Positions 10,136 through 18,967 of a stretch of DNA of 64,000 nt are shown here, piece after piece. The translations under genes and the position numbers were made by a program. The notes below the pieces were generated by a model that was not told the origin of the DNA, made no database searches, and saw nothing but the letters and a program-made list of their open reading frames with translations. Numbering within the stretch: position 1 is the first letter of the stretch; each line of letters starts with the position of its first letter. The stretch is from Acetobacteraceae bacterium (GTDB lineage Bacteria > Pseudomonadota > Alphaproteobacteria > Acetobacterales > Acetobacteraceae), in assembly GCA_030041255.1 (NCBI GenBank), contig JASHOF010000075.1, positions 1 to 64,000 on the forward strand, read 5' to 3'.

Positions 10136-11630
10136 CCGCAAACCAGTGCGCCCGGGCCGCCATGATGATCGCATTGGCACTCGCTTCGTCGACCGTCTCC
10201 GGCCCGAGAATTTCGATCAGCTCGTCGGAGGCGAGGTCACCCAGATCGTCAAGCGTTTTGACACCCTTCTCGCCGAGCGCCACCAGCATGCCAGCCGTCA
10301 GCCCGTCGATCGCCGCTACTTCGTCCGTCACGCCAAGCGCGCGGCGCCGCTCGGTCAGTTCGGTTTCGCGGCGCACGCGGTAGGCCTCGGCACGGCGGAT
10401 CAGCTCGCCGGCGATCTGCTCATCGAACCCCTCGATCGCCGCCAGCTCCTCGAGCGGCGTCATGGCCAACTCTTCCACCGACCCGAAGCCCTCCGTGACG
10501 AGCAGCCCTGCGATCACGTCATCCACATCCAGCGCCTCGACGAACAGCCCGGTCCGGCGGCGGAACTCCTCCTGCCGCCGCTCGCTCTCCTCCGCCTCGG
10601 TCATGATGTCGATGTCCCAGCGCGTGAGCTGGCTCGCCAGCCGGACATTCTGGCCGCGCCGGCCGATGGCAAGCGAAAGCTGGTCATCCGGCACCACCAC
10701 TTCGACCCGCCCGGCCTCCTCGTCCATCACCACCTTGGTGACCTCGGCCGGCGCCAGCGCGTTGACGACGAAGGTCGCCGCCTGCGGGCTCCAGGGAATG
10801 ATGTCGATCTTCTCGCCCTGCAGCTCTGCCACCACCGCCTGCACTCGCGAGCCGCGCATGCCGACGCAGGCGCCGACCGGATCGATCGAGGAGTCGCGGC
10901 TGATCACCGCCATCTTCGCCCGCGAACCGGGGTCGCGCGCCACCGCCTTGATTTCGATGATGCCGTCATAGATTTCCGGCACTTCCTGGGCGAACAGCTT
11001 GGCGAGGAAGCCCGGATGCGTCCGCGAGAGGAAAAGCTGCGGCCCGCGCGGCTCCGAACGCACGTCGTAGATATAGGCGCGCACCCGGTCGCCATTGCGG
11101 AAGCTTTCGCGCGGGATCAACTCGTCGCGGCGCAACAGCGCCTCGGCACGACCGAGATCGACCATCAGATTGCCGTACTCGGTACGCTTGACGATGCCGT
11201 TGACGATCTCGCCGACGCGGTCCTTGTACTCTTCGTACTGGCGCTTGCGCTCGATGTCGCGCACGCCCTGCACGATGACCTGCTTGGCGGTCTGCGCGGC
11301 GATCCGGCCGAAATCGATCGGCGGCAGCGGGTCGACGATATATTCGCCCAGCTTGATCTCCGGGCGGAACTTCTTCGCGATCGAGAGCGGGATTTGCGTC
11401 TCTTCATTCTCGACCGTCTCGACCACTTCGGTCCAGCGCGAAAGGCGCACATCGCCACTCTTGCGGTCGATCGTGGCGCGGATGTCCTTCTCGTGCCCGT
11501 ACTTGGCGCGCCCCGCCTTCTGGATCGCGTTCTCCAGGGTGACGATCACCTCCTCGCGGTCGATCGACTTTTCCCGCGCGACGGCATCCGCCACCAGGAG
11601 AATATCGGGACGGGCGATCGCAGTATCCAT
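10113..11630 (-). CDS. nusA: Transcription termination/antitermination factor NusA
   Basis: RNA polymerase-binding elongation factor that modulates pausing, intrinsic termination and rRNA antitermination. 505 residues. The N-terminal polymerase-binding domain ([14 protein letters not shown]) is followed by an S1 domain ([20 protein letters not shown]), KH1 ([18 protein letters not shown]), KH2 ([16 protein letters not shown]) and two C-terminal acidic helix-hairpin-helix repeats (from about residue 370). ATG start with AGAGGA eight bases upstream. It sits 11 bases after rimP. As a termination factor it is a natural candidate to act on the terminator-like hairpin in front of its own operon. 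Confidence 0.97.
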   Translation of the reverse strand: MDTAIARPDILLVADAVAREKSIDREEVIVTLENAIQKAGRAKYGHEKDIRATIDRKSGDVRLSRWTEVVETVENEETQIPLSIAKKFRPEIKLGEYIVDPLPPIDFGRIAAQTAKQVIVQGVRDIERKRQYEEYKDRVGEIVNGIVKRTEYGNLMVDLGRAEALLRRDELIPRESFRNGDRVRAYIYDVRSEPRGPQLFLSRTHPGFLAKLFAQEVPEIYDGIIEIKAVARDPGSRAKMAVISRDSSIDPVGACVGMRGSRVQAVVAELQGEKIDIIPWSPQAATFVVNALAPAEVTKVVMDEEAGRVEVVVPDDQLSLAIGRRGQNVRLASQLTRWDIDIMTEAEESERRQEEFRRRTGLFVEALDVDDVIAGLLVTEGFGSVEELAMTPLEELAAIEGFDEQIAGELIRRAEAYRVRRETELTERRRALGVTDEVAAIDGLTAGMLVALGEKGVKTLDDLGDLASDELIEILGPETVDEASANAIIMAARAHWFADGEASHG

Positions 11631-11641
11631 GGCGAATCCTC

Positions 11642-12163
11642 TCAGTTGCTCGCTCGCTCGGGCGACGTCGCATGCATCAGCGCTGCGGTCAGAACCAGCC
11701 GCGCCCGGCGGATCGCGGCAAGCGGCACGGCTATCTCCGCTCCGTCCGTCATCCGCAGCCGGGCAATCTCTCCATCGGCTCCGAGAACGGCGCCGCTCAG
11801 CCGCTTCCGGCCCGCGATCGGAACCGCAAGCTCGACGCGGGCGAGATGGCCCGCGAAGCGGTTCCAGTCCGCTGCCCGCACGAGCGGCCGATCGATTCCG
11901 GGCGAACTCACCTCGAGCGTCCAGCGCCCGGGTAGCGGATCCGCAACATCGAGCGCCGCGCCGAGAGCGCGGCTGATCGCCTCGCAGTCGGAAAGCCGCA
12001 TCGCCGCGCCGTCGCCCCGCTCGGCCATCACCTGCACATTCACCGTCCGCCCGAAGCTGATGGCGACGCGCACCAGCGCATAGCCCATCGCTTCGAGCGT
12101 GGGCGAAACGAGATCGGCTATCCGGCCTTCCAGCGCCGGTTGCGGCGGCGAACGATCGGTCAA
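11642..12163 (-). CDS. rimP: Ribosome maturation factor RimP
   Basis: A 173-residue 30S assembly factor needed for S12 incorporation. Typical features are the N-terminal helix ending TLEAMGYALVRVA, the DCEAISRALGAALDV helix, LEVSSPGIDRPL and an SH3-like C-terminal domain. The only usable start is the TTG at 12161-12163, because an in-frame TAA occurs seven codons upstream and the next ATG would delete half of the first domain. No good ribosome binding site is visible: the TTG lies immediately after the T-run of a terminator-like hairpin, an unusual arrangement. Confidence 0.9.
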   Translation of the reverse strand: MTDRSPPQPALEGRIADLVSPTLEAMGYALVRVAISFGRTVNVQVMAERGDGAAMRLSDCEAISRALGAALDVADPLPGRWTLEVSSPGIDRPLVRAADWNRFAGHLARVELAVPIAGRKRLSGAVLGADGEIARLRMTDGAEIAVPLAAIRRARLVLTAALMHATSPERASN

Positions 12164-12166
12164 AAC

Positions 12167-12192
12167 AAAAAAGGCGGCCCTTTAAGGCCACC
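12167..12192 (-). terminator. Intrinsic terminator abutting rimP start (possible attenuator)
   Basis: On the minus strand GGTGGCC - TTAAAG - GGCCGCC forms a 7-bp stem (one G-T pair) with a six-base loop, followed directly by TTTTTTG. This is a textbook Rho-independent terminator. It lies 138 bases after the autotransporter stop and ends three bases before the rimP TTG start. It may end the autotransporter transcript, or attenuate the rimP-nusA-infB operon if that operon starts at the candidate promoter just upstream. Confidence 0.8.
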
Positions 12193-12224
12193 CCCCGTTA
12201 CTCAGCGGAGAATGATTTTCACCG

Positions 12225-12253
12225 CAAATAGCCCCGCCCGCGGGCTAGTTCAA
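12225..12253 (-). promoter_or_regulatory. Candidate promoter for the rimP-nusA operon
   Basis: Minus-strand TTGAAC and TATTTG hexamers are separated by exactly 17 bases. A transcript starting there would run through the terminator at 12167-12192 before reaching rimP. The spacer itself contains the dyad TAGCCC/GGGCTA. Confidence 0.4.
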
Positions 12254-12330
12254 GTGACAGAAAACATTCTCTTATGCCAGCCGCACCAGGCTTCGGCCCC
12301 GACCGTCCGGCGTCACCCGGCGGAGCACCC

Positions 12331-15300
12331 TCAGAACCGAAACGCCAGCCCACCGGTGAAGGCGTTCTCCGTCTGGTTGCCGGCAAACAGGCCGCGGTAG
12401 CTCAGAAAGAGGGCGGTACGGCCGACATCGGCGGTCACGCCGACACCGGCGACGCCGGCGGTCGGGGCCGGAGAGATGCCGAAAACCTCCGCGTCGTACG
12501 TTCCGGCGCTGACACTCACCCGCCGCACCAGGCCGGAGAAAGTCTCCTGCACCCCGCCCTCGGCCCATGGCGTGAGCTGCCAATTCCCGACCGCGAATTG
12601 CCGCTTCACCCGCATCAGCATCCGGCCCTCGAACACGTCTACGTTGCTGCTTGCGTAGCTCAGATCGAGGAGGCTCGCACCGCTCTCACTGAAGCCGTCC
12701 TGGCCGGCGTGAATGTAGGCAAGCCCCGCGCGCGGCTCGATGATGAAGTTCCTGATCGGCACGTCGTAGGCAGCGCGCGCCCGAACCGTCGCCATGGCAC
12801 CATGGCGATCGCCGCTCGCCGCCATCCCCGTGCCCGGCAGGGCACGCGTGCCGTCGATCATGCCGGTTCCATAGGCCGCCATCGCACCCAGATGCAGCGG
12901 GCCCTGCTCGTCGCGGAGATACAGGAAAGCGAGGCCGGCACTTTGCGAGGTGGAACTGCCGTCGGCGAAGTCGAGACCGTCGGAGAGATAACCCGTGCCC
13001 ACGCCGACCGTGAGGCCGCCCCGCCCGACGCCAGCGCCGATCAGCACCCCGGCATAATTGTCGTCGAACGACGCATCGCTGCTTGCGCCGGTGAGGCTGC
13101 CGACGCCGCCCAAGGCGCGCATCCAGACTTCGCCGTGCATCCCGCCGGGCGCCTCGCGCACCACGCAGCCTTCGGTCTGGCTGAGAAGGCGCTGCGCCGT
13201 TCTGCCGCACACGTCGCCCAGCACGGCCTCACCCACACCGTCCATCGCGCTGATCATCGCCGTCAGCGCATCCGGCACTTGCGCAGCGGAGGAGAACAGC
13301 GCCGGCGTCGGGTCGAGCGTGACATAGACGTCGTTAGCGTCGTAGGTCAGTTGCGGAGCGACATAGCCGACAAGGGCCGGATCGTAGGAGACGGTCGAGA
13401 ACGTGCCGTTGCGGCCGCCGGAAGCGGTGAGGACGGTATAGCGAGCGCCGAGCGAATAGGTGCCCGCGTCTTCGATCACCGCGAGTGCTCCCGCCAGTGA
13501 CGCCACGCCGCCGACGCGCACCTGGTCGTAGCCGACACCCGGACCGGCGGAGGCGTCGGGCGTGACTTCGACGACGAGTCTCCCGTTGCTCGCCTGGGTG
13601 TAATTGCCGGCAATGCTGAGGGCGCCGATCGAGGCACCTGGCTGCAAGGTGCCGCTGTTGACGACGCTGCCGCCGATTTTGCCGTCGCCGCGCAAGGTCG
13701 CCCCGGGATCGATCGTCACGCTGCCGCCGAGCGCGGCGGCCGGGTTCGCATCATCACCGATCAGCAGCGTTCCCGATTGCACCGTGGTAGTGCCCGTGAA
13801 GCCGCTGCTCGAACCGTCGAGGGTCAGCGTGCCGGCGCCTTCCTGCACCAGACTGCCGGCACCGCCGATCGTGCCCGCATAGGTCAGGCTGTCGGAGCGA
13901 TCGAAGGCGAGCGTCGCTCCATTTTCGATGGTCACCGTCTGACCCGCCAGACTGCCCGTGGTGCCGCCGTTGCCAATCTGCAACGTGCCGGCGGCGACCG
14001 CGGTGGCACCCGTGTAGGTTTCGGTTCCGGTCAGGATCAGCGTGCCGCTGCCTTGCTTGCTCAGGCCACCGCTACCGCCGATCGCACCCGAAAGGGTCAG
14101 CGTGTTCGCTTCGGTGTCGATCGTGCCGGCGGCGGCGAGATTGAATGCGTTGCCGAAGCCGAGGCCCGCCGCCCCCGCCTGGAATGTTCCGCCCTCGAGC
14201 GTCACAGTACCGGTGCCGACCGCGCTGTCGTTGGTGGCCTGCAACGTGCCGGATGAGATGAAGGTGCCGCCGCTATAGGTATTTGCCCCGGCGAGCACCA
14301 GCGTGCCCGCCCCGTTCATGGCGAGCGTACCGGGCGAGGCGCCGTTGGAGATCACGCCCGAGATCGTCTCAACGGTGCCGGCAGCCGGCGCAAAATTCGG
14401 ATCGCCGGAAATCTCCACCGCGTTGGCGACGGTAAAATTGCCACCGCTCGCAAAGCCGAGCGTCGTGCCCGCCGCCATCGCCAGCGCGCCCGTGCCGAGC
14501 GCATTGTCGTTGCCGACGACCAGCGTGCCGGCATCGAGTGCCGTGCCGCCGGAATAGGTGTCGGCACCGGAAAGAGTGAGTGTCCCGCTGCCGGTTTTCG
14601 CAAGGCCGCCGCTGCCGCCGATCGTGCCGGAGAAGGTCGTGCTGGTGTTGTTGCCGCCGGTGGTGAGCGTCGCCGCGCCGAGCGTGACCGCGCCGGCGCC
14701 GGCGAGCGAGCCAATGGTCTGGCTGAAGCCGTTGAGATCGAGAGTCGCGCCGGACGCCAGGGTGAACGTGCTCGTCGCCGCGAAGGCCTTGGCTGCGCCG
14801 GCTTGCAGCGTGCCGGCATCGAGTGCCGTGCCGCCGGAATAGGTGTTGGCACCGGAAAGAGTGAGTGCCCCGCTGCCGGTTTTCGCAAGGCCGCCGCTGC
14901 CGCCGATCGTGCCGGAGAAGGTCGTGCTGGTGTTGTTGCCGCCGGTGGTGAGCGTCGCCGCGCCGAGCGTGACCGCGCCGGCGCCGGCGAGCGCGCCGAT
15001 GGTTTGGCTGAAGCCGTTGAGATCGAGCCCCGCCCCGGACGCCAGGGTGAACGTGCTCCTCGCCGCGAAGGCATTGGCTGCGCCGGCTTGCAGCGTGCCG
15101 GCGTTCACCGCCGTGGCACCGCTATAGCTCGATGAGCCGGAAAGCGTCAGCGTGCCCGTGCCGATCTTGGTGAGACCGCCGGTGCCGCTGACGGCGCCCG
15201 AGAGCGCGAGACTGTTCGCCTGTGTGTTGATCGTGCCGCCGGCCGTGCCGAGACTGAAGGCGTTGGCGAAAGCGAGCCCAGCCGCGCCGGCCCGGAACGT

Positions 15301-17094
15301 GGCCCCTTCGAGCGTCAGCGTGCCGCTGCCGATCGCGTTGGCGTTGTCGGCCTGCAACGTGCCGATCACCGTGGTGCCGCCGGTGTAGGTGTTGTCTCCC
15401 GAGAGCACGATCGTGCCGCGCCCCGTGGAGAGAGCGCCGCCGCTGATGTTTCCGGAAATCGTCAAAATGTTGCCGGCGGGGCCGATGATCCCGCCCGCCG
15501 GACCGATGACGAACGCGTTGCCGATGTCGAGTCCTGCCGCTGGCGCCCCGAAGAGGCCGCCGTTGATAGTGATCGCGCCCGAGCCGACGGCTTCGTTGTT
15601 CGTGACCTGAAGGATCGATCCGGATGTGATCGTCGTGCCGCCCGAATAGGTGTTCGTCCCCGTCAGGGTCAGCGTGCCGGAACCTGAATCGGCCACCGCT
15701 CCGGCGCCGGTGATGGTGTTCGCCAATGTCACGATCGAAGTTTGATTGAAGGTCACCGACCCGGCATCGATCTCGATGTTGCCGGTGAGCCCCCCGGTTC
15801 CAGTGAGCGTCAGGGTGTTGGCGCCGCTGGTGAAATCGATCGCGTCCGCCTGCGTGACGCGGTCGCCGGCCAGCCCGCCGGAGATCGTGCCGGTGTTGTC
15901 GATGGTGAGGCCCGCGCCGACGATTCCGGCGCCGCCCAGCCCGATGGTGCCGGAGGCGCCGTAGATGGAGCCCGCACCGCCGCTGCCGCCGGCATTGCCA
16001 TCGCCGCCGGTGATCGCGCCGCTATTGTCGATCGTCCCGCCGGCGCTCGCCGTGACCCCCGCGCCTCCGGCGCCACCGCTGCCGCCCGCGCCCCCTGGGT
16101 TGATCGAGGCGCTCCCACCGTAGCCTCCGACGCCGCCGGTGCCACCCGCTATCGTCGCGCTGTTCGTCAGGCTGCCGCCGCTCGAAAGCACCGCACCGGC
16201 GCCGCCGGCCCCGCCCGAGCCGCCGGTCCCGCCGGCAATCAGGCCCGAGCCGCCCTCACCGCCCGCACCGCCATTGCCGCCGAAAAAACTCGCGCCATCG
16301 GTGTTCGTCAGGCTACCGCCGTTCAGCAGCACCGCGCCGGCTCCGCCCGCACCGCCGCCGCCCCCGTTGCCGCCGGTGTCCGCATCGTCCACTGCGACGC
16401 CGCCGGCACCGCCAACGCCGCCGGCGCCGCCACCGAGCACCGCAGAGGTCCCGCTGCCGGTCAGCGAACCGCCACCGCTCAGAACCAGGCCTGAACCGCC
16501 GTCCCCGCCGCCGCCGCCGTTCCCGGCCGCACCGAAAGTAACGTTTCCGCCGGCGCCGCCGCCGCCCCCGATTGCCCCGATTTCGGCCGCCGAGACGGTA
16601 CTGGAGGTGCCCGCGGTGTTGGTGAGCAGCACGCCGCCGCCCCCTTCGCCGCCGCCCCCGCCGCCGCCGGCGTACACGAAGCCGGTGGTCGCGCCGGTAC
16701 CGCTCGTTCCGGGCGTGCCGGTGAAGGTGGTGGTGACATTGGCGCCGCCTGAGGTGCTCACGTCTCCGAAGTTTCCACCGGCCCCGCCATTGGCCCCGGC
16801 GGTCGTATCTCCGTTGCCCCCATTACCGCCGCCGCTACCCCCGGCGCCGCCCGCGCCGGTGCTCAGGCTGACGCTGCCCCCGCCGCCACCGCCGCCACCG
16901 CCTATGTCAGTAGTCGTACCGCTGGTCCCGTTCGGGCTCGAGGGCGTTCCGCCCGCACCGCCGCTGCCGCCGTAACCGGCGCCTCCCGCCCCGCCCGCGC
17001 CGCCATTCGCCCAGGCCGGAGCGAGGCCGCCAGCGCTCGCCAGCGCGGTGCCGCACAGCAGCGCGCAAATCAGCACCATTCGCCGTTTCGGCAT
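12331..17094 (-). CDS. Autotransporter adhesin-like protein: Gly-rich repeats, beta-strand repeats, C-terminal barrel
   Basis: A 1587-residue type Va autotransporter. Start chosen at the ATG that begins the signal peptide (MPKRRMVLICALLCGTALAS, cleavage near AWA), with a GGAG box seven bases upstream; 26 upstream codons are also open. Residues about 30-400 are a Gly/Ala-rich stretch of GGxGGxGG repeats reminiscent of PE_PGRS proteins. Residues about 430-1220 are autotransporter-associated beta-strand repeats (LTLSGxNTYSGGTT, GxGTLTLxG) expected to form a beta-helix. Two of these, residues about 669-858, are nearly identical at DNA level. Residues about 1320-1587 form the outer-membrane barrel, ending in the BAM signal LAFRF. 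Inserted between the nusA operon and an ABC transporter; receptor unknown. Confidence 0.9.
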   Translation of the reverse strand: MPKRRMVLICALLCGTALASAGGLAPAWANGGAGGAGGAGYGGSGGAGGTPSSPNGTSGTTTDIGGGGGGGGGSVSLSTGAGGAGGSGGGNGGNGDTTAGANGGAGGNFGDVSTSGGANVTTTFTGTPGTSGTGATTGFVYAGGGGGGGEGGGGVLLTNTAGTSSTVSAAEIGAIGGGGGAGGNVTFGAAGNGGGGGDGGSGLVLSGGGSLTGSGTSAVLGGGAGGVGGAGGVAVDDADTGGNGGGGGAGGAGAVLLNGGSLTNTDGASFFGGNGGAGGEGGSGLIAGGTGGSGGAGGAGAVLSSGGSLTNSATIAGGTGGVGGYGGSASINPGGAGGSGGAGGAGVTASAGGTIDNSGAITGGDGNAGGSGGAGSIYGASGTIGLGGAGIVGAGLTIDNTGTISGGLAGDRVTQADAIDFTSGANTLTLTGTGGLTGNIEIDAGSVTFNQTSIVTLANTITGAGAVADSGSGTLTLTGTNTYSGGTTITSGSILQVTNNEAVGSGAITINGGLFGAPAAGLDIGNAFVIGPAGGIIGPAGNILTISGNISGGALSTGRGTIVLSGDNTYTGGTTVIGTLQADNANAIGSGTLTLEGATFRAGAAGLAFANAFSLGTAGGTINTQANSLALSGAVSGTGGLTKIGTGTLTLSGSSSYSGATAVNAGTLQAGAANAFAARSTFTLASGAGLDLNGFSQTIGALAGAGAVTLGAATLTTGGNNTSTTFSGTIGGSGGLAKTGSGALTLSGANTYSGGTALDAGTLQAGAAKAFAATSTFTLASGATLDLNGFSQTIGSLAGAGAVTLGAATLTTGGNNTSTTFSGTIGGSGGLAKTGSGTLTLSGADTYSGGTALDAGTLVVGNDNALGTGALAMAAGTTLGFASGGNFTVANAVEISGDPNFAPAAGTVETISGVISNGASPGTLAMNGAGTLVLAGANTYSGGTFISSGTLQATNDSAVGTGTVTLEGGTFQAGAAGLGFGNAFNLAAAGTIDTEANTLTLSGAIGGSGGLSKQGSGTLILTGTETYTGATAVAAGTLQIGNGGTTGSLAGQTVTIENGATLAFDRSDSLTYAGTIGGAGSLVQEGAGTLTLDGSSSGFTGTTTVQSGTLLIGDDANPAAALGGSVTIDPGATLRGDGKIGGSVVNSGTLQPGASIGALSIAGNYTQASNGRLVVEVTPDASAGPGVGYDQVRVGGVASLAGALAVIEDAGTYSLGARYTVLTASGGRNGTFSTVSYDPALVGYVAPQLTYDANDVYVTLDPTPALFSSAAQVPDALTAMISAMDGVGEAVLGDVCGRTAQRLLSQTEGCVVREAPGGMHGEVWMRALGGVGSLTGASSDASFDDNYAGVLIGAGVGRGGLTVGVGTGYLSDGLDFADGSSTSQSAGLAFLYLRDEQGPLHLGAMAAYGTGMIDGTRALPGTGMAASGDRHGAMATVRARAAYDVPIRNFIIEPRAGLAYIHAGQDGFSESGASLLDLSYASSNVDVFEGRMLMRVKRQFAVGNWQLTPWAEGGVQETFSGLVRRVSVSAGTYDAEVFGISPAPTAGVAGVGVTADVGRTALFLSYRGLFAGNQTENAFTGGLAFRF
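14521..15090 (-). repeat. Two tandem 285-bp near-identical repeats in the autotransporter
   Basis: Copies 14521-14805 and 14806-15090 each encode 95 residues of passenger and differ at only about ten positions by eye. The reading frame is kept. The sequence from 15091 starts with the same eleven bases and then diverges, so there are two recent copies plus older degenerate ones. This indicates recent unequal recombination or slippage. Confidence 0.9.
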
Positions 17095-17269
17095 GACTCC
17101 GCCCCTCGCTCCCGCAACAGGTCCGCTCACCGGGCAGGCGGACCGTTCACGGCACGCGCCCCAAGATCGCAATAGTTGCTTATCGGAACGAGATATACAA
17201 CCGTAATGCGCCAGATCCGCACGGACCTCGAAAGGGGCCTGCCATGACGGAGGAGTGGTGCCTCCGAGG

Positions 17270-18127
17270 CTACTCCACCCCGGGCCGCCAGCGCAGCAGA
17301 TAGCGCTCCAGCCGATCGATGCCGAGATCGATCAGCAGCACGACGACCGAGGTCAGGATCAGGCCGGCAAAGACACCCGCCGTGTCGAACACCCCCTCGG
17401 CCTCAGCCACGACGTAACCGATGCCACGCGCCGAGCCGATATATTCGCCGACGACCGCGCCCACCAGCGCAAAGCCGATGCTGGTATGCAGGCTCGAGAA
17501 GATCCAGGCCATCGCCGACGGCAGATAGACGTGGCGCACCATCTGCCAGTCGTTCGCCTGCAGCATCTTCACGTTATTGCGAATCACCGGATCGACCTCG
17601 CGGATGCCCTGGAACGTGTTGAAGAAGACGATGAAGAAGACGAGCGTCACGCCGAGCGCGACCTTGGAAGCAATGCCGAGCCCGAACCACAGGATGAAGA
17701 TCGGCGCCAGGATCACTCGCGGCAGCGCGTTGAAGGTGCGGATGTAGGGATCGAACACAGCCGCCAGCAACGCGACGCGCGCCAGCGCAAAGCCGGCGAT
17801 CACGCCGCAAACCGTGCCGATGAGGAACGCAAGCAGCGCTTCCAGAAGCGTTACCCCGAGATGCGGCCAGATATAGCCGCTCGCCATCCATCCCCACAGC
17901 TTGAGGGCGATCGCCGACGGCCGGCTGAAAAAGAAGGGATCGAGCACGCCGGCGGCGGCCAGCGCCTGCCAGATCCCGACGAACAGCACGAAAACGCCGA
18001 TCTGCAGCGAGACGACCACCGCCCGGCCCGCCCTGTGCGCTCCCTGCGTGCGGGCGATCCCGCCACCACGCGCCGTCCCGGTTGCCGCAGGCGCCGGATC
18101 CTTCCCCGCGTGCGCGCTCACGCGCAT
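17270..18127 (-). CDS. ABC transporter permease, SsuC/TauC type
   Basis: A 285-residue inner-membrane permease with about six hydrophobic segments. The cytoplasmic coupling loop GIREVDPVIRNNVKMLQANDWQ, followed by MVRHVYLPSA, is characteristic of the nitrate/sulfonate/taurine family. The N-terminal 35 residues are polar and poorly conserved. ATG start one base after the ATPase stop codon, so it is the third gene of a binding protein-ATPase-permease operon. Nothing in the sequence fixes the substrate. Confidence 0.88.
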   Translation of the reverse strand: MRVSAHAGKDPAPAATGTARGGGIARTQGAHRAGRAVVVSLQIGVFVLFVGIWQALAAAGVLDPFFFSRPSAIALKLWGWMASGYIWPHLGVTLLEALLAFLIGTVCGVIAGFALARVALLAAVFDPYIRTFNALPRVILAPIFILWFGLGIASKVALGVTLVFFIVFFNTFQGIREVDPVIRNNVKMLQANDWQMVRHVYLPSAMAWIFSSLHTSIGFALVGAVVGEYIGSARGIGYVVAEAEGVFDTAGVFAGLILTSVVVLLIDLGIDRLERYLLRWRPGVE

Positions 18128-18128
18128 C

Positions 18129-18944
18129 TCACGATGGCACGTCGTTCCGGGAACGTTTCACCTCGACCCTGAGATCGTCCCAGATCTGGCGATAGAGTGC
18201 GTTGAATTCGGGGTCGAGCCGGATTTCCGCGACATCGCGCGGGCGCGCCAGGCCAACCGCATAGCGGCCTTTCACGGTCGCATTCGGGCCGGCGGTGATC
18301 ACCACGACCTCATCGGCGAGCGCAATCGCCTCTTCGAGATCATGCGTGATGAAGAGCACGGTCTTGCGGCTTCCCTGCCACAAATCCAGAAGTTCGTTCT
18401 CCATGTTCTGCCGGGTCTGCACGTCGAGCGCGCTGAACGGCTCGTCCATCAGCAGGATGCGCGGATCGACGATCCAGCTCTGGGCGACAGCCGTGCGCTT
18501 GCGCATGCCACCCGAAAGCTGGTGCGGAAAACGATCCTCGAAGCCCCCGAGCCCGACCCGCTCGATCCATTGCCGTGCCTCGGCCACCGCTTCACGCCGC
18601 GGGATGCCACGGAGCGAGAGACCCAGCATCACGTTGCCCAGCACCGTGCGCCACGGCAGCAGCGCATCCTGCTGGAAGAGATAGGCGGCGTAGCGATTGG
18701 TGCCCGTGAGCGGCTCGCCGAAAATGCGCACGCTGCCTTCCGGCGGCTGCAGCAGTCCCGCCGCGACATTGAGGAGCGTCGATTTGCCGCAGCCGGATGG
18801 CCCGACGATGGCCAGAAAGACGCCCTCCGGCACGACAAGGGAGATGTCCCTGAGCACGCCGTGCACGCCGCCTGCGGCAGTCGCAAAGCGCACCGCGACA
18901 TTCTCAAGCGCGACGGCGAAGGGCGCGCTCGCTTCCCGGTTCAC
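18129..18944 (-). CDS. ABC transporter ATP-binding protein, SsuB/TauB type
   Basis: 271 residues. Walker A GPSGCGKST, Q-loop YLFQQDALLPWRT, signature LSGGMRKRTAVAQ, Walker B RILLMDEPFSALD and H-loop FITHDLEEA are all intact; LSGGM is the usual signature of the nitrate/sulfonate/taurine subfamily. I use a GTG start 23 bases after the binding-protein stop because it gives the usual N-terminus and an AGCAGG box lies just upstream. The open frame upstream overlaps the binding-protein gene. Confidence 0.9.
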   Translation of the reverse strand: MNREASAPFAVALENVAVRFATAAGGVHGVLRDISLVVPEGVFLAIVGPSGCGKSTLLNVAAGLLQPPEGSVRIFGEPLTGTNRYAAYLFQQDALLPWRTVLGNVMLGLSLRGIPRREAVAEARQWIERVGLGGFEDRFPHQLSGGMRKRTAVAQSWIVDPRILLMDEPFSALDVQTRQNMENELLDLWQGSRKTVLFITHDLEEAIALADEVVVITAGPNATVKGRYAVGLARPRDVAEIRLDPEFNALYRQIWDDLRVEVKRSRNDVPS

Positions 18945-18967
18945 CCTGCTTCCCGGCTCGGCCGCCC

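Noticed and set aside
9729-12083. 784-codon plus-strand open frame
   Set aside because: Fully antisense to ylxR, nusA and rimP, which are clearly real.
15960-17030. Regular GGC/GCC-rich repeats that could be taken for a CRISPR or minisatellite array
   Set aside because: Spacing is irregular and follows codons; they encode the Gly-rich autotransporter passenger in an unbroken frame.
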